Below, in pieces: positions 5,974 through 5,978 of a stretch of 5,978 nt of DNA. Position 1 is the first letter of the stretch. Every line of letters starts with the position of its first letter. The translations under genes were made by a program, and so were the position numbers. The stretch lies in contig CATZVV010000123.1 in NCBI GenBank assembly GCA_958425285.1, forward strand, positions 1 to 5,978, in the 5' to 3' direction. Source of the DNA: an uncultured Lachnoclostridium sp. Lineage in GTDB: Bacteria; Bacillota; Clostridia; Lachnospirales; Lachnospiraceae. The notes beneath the pieces are model-generated. The model was not told the DNA's origin, made no database searches, and saw only the letters and a list, made by a program, of their open reading frames with translations.

Positions 5974-5978
5974 TTTTT

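Noticed and set aside
1..5978. Search for tRNA, rRNA, CRISPR, insertion sequence, attachment site and riboswitch signals
   Set aside because: I saw no direct-repeat array, transposase motif, tRNA-like fold or long structured leader; nearly every base is accounted for by conserved genes.

Overview
The window is a tightly packed, AT-rich stretch with every recognisable gene on the minus strand. Good purine-rich ribosome binding sites (GGAGG, AAGGAGG, GAGG), TTG starts, RNase J, IreB and a DUF1292 protein point to the Bacillota. The clostridial style of the IreB N-terminus and the placement of RNase J suggest a Lachnospiraceae-like member of the Clostridia; that family-level call is inference from the proteins, not a search.

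Read in the direction of transcription (right to left), the layout is: a short AT-rich upstream region with promoter-like elements on both strands (5929-5978); mtaB, a tRNA methylthiotransferase; a 64-nt gap with a candidate promoter overlapping the mtaB stop codon; then ireB, ruvX, a DUF1292 gene, a ribonuclease J gene, a short MltG-like membrane protein, trmR, and a U32-family gene (trhP-like) that runs off the left edge. From the DUF1292 gene onward the gaps are 10 to 25 nt, or a 4-nt ATGA overlap, so these genes are very probably one transcript. There is no gene-free stretch over 300 bases and no mobile element, CRISPR array, RNA gene or riboswitch that I can support.

The block ireB-ruvX-DUF1292-(mltG)-trmR-U32 matches the conserved Bacillus subtilis order yrzL-yrrK-yrzB-yrrL-yrrM-yrrN/yrrO. 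Two things differ here. RNase J sits between the DUF1292 and MltG positions, and the MltG position holds only a membrane anchor plus a LysM-like domain, without the catalytic domain.

Functionally the window is rich in RNA work. The U32 protein and TrmR are expected to act in sequence on tRNA wobble uridine 34 (hydroxylation, then O-methylation to mo5U). MtaB thiomethylates t6A37 in the same anticodon loop, RNase J processes and degrades RNA, and RuvX is a YqgF-type nuclease. IreB and the MltG-like protein add a link to cell-envelope control. This is mostly a conserved housekeeping region; I do not see an undescribed defence or mobile system. The points most worth a second look are the catalytic-domain-less MltG protein and the promoter architecture at the right edge.
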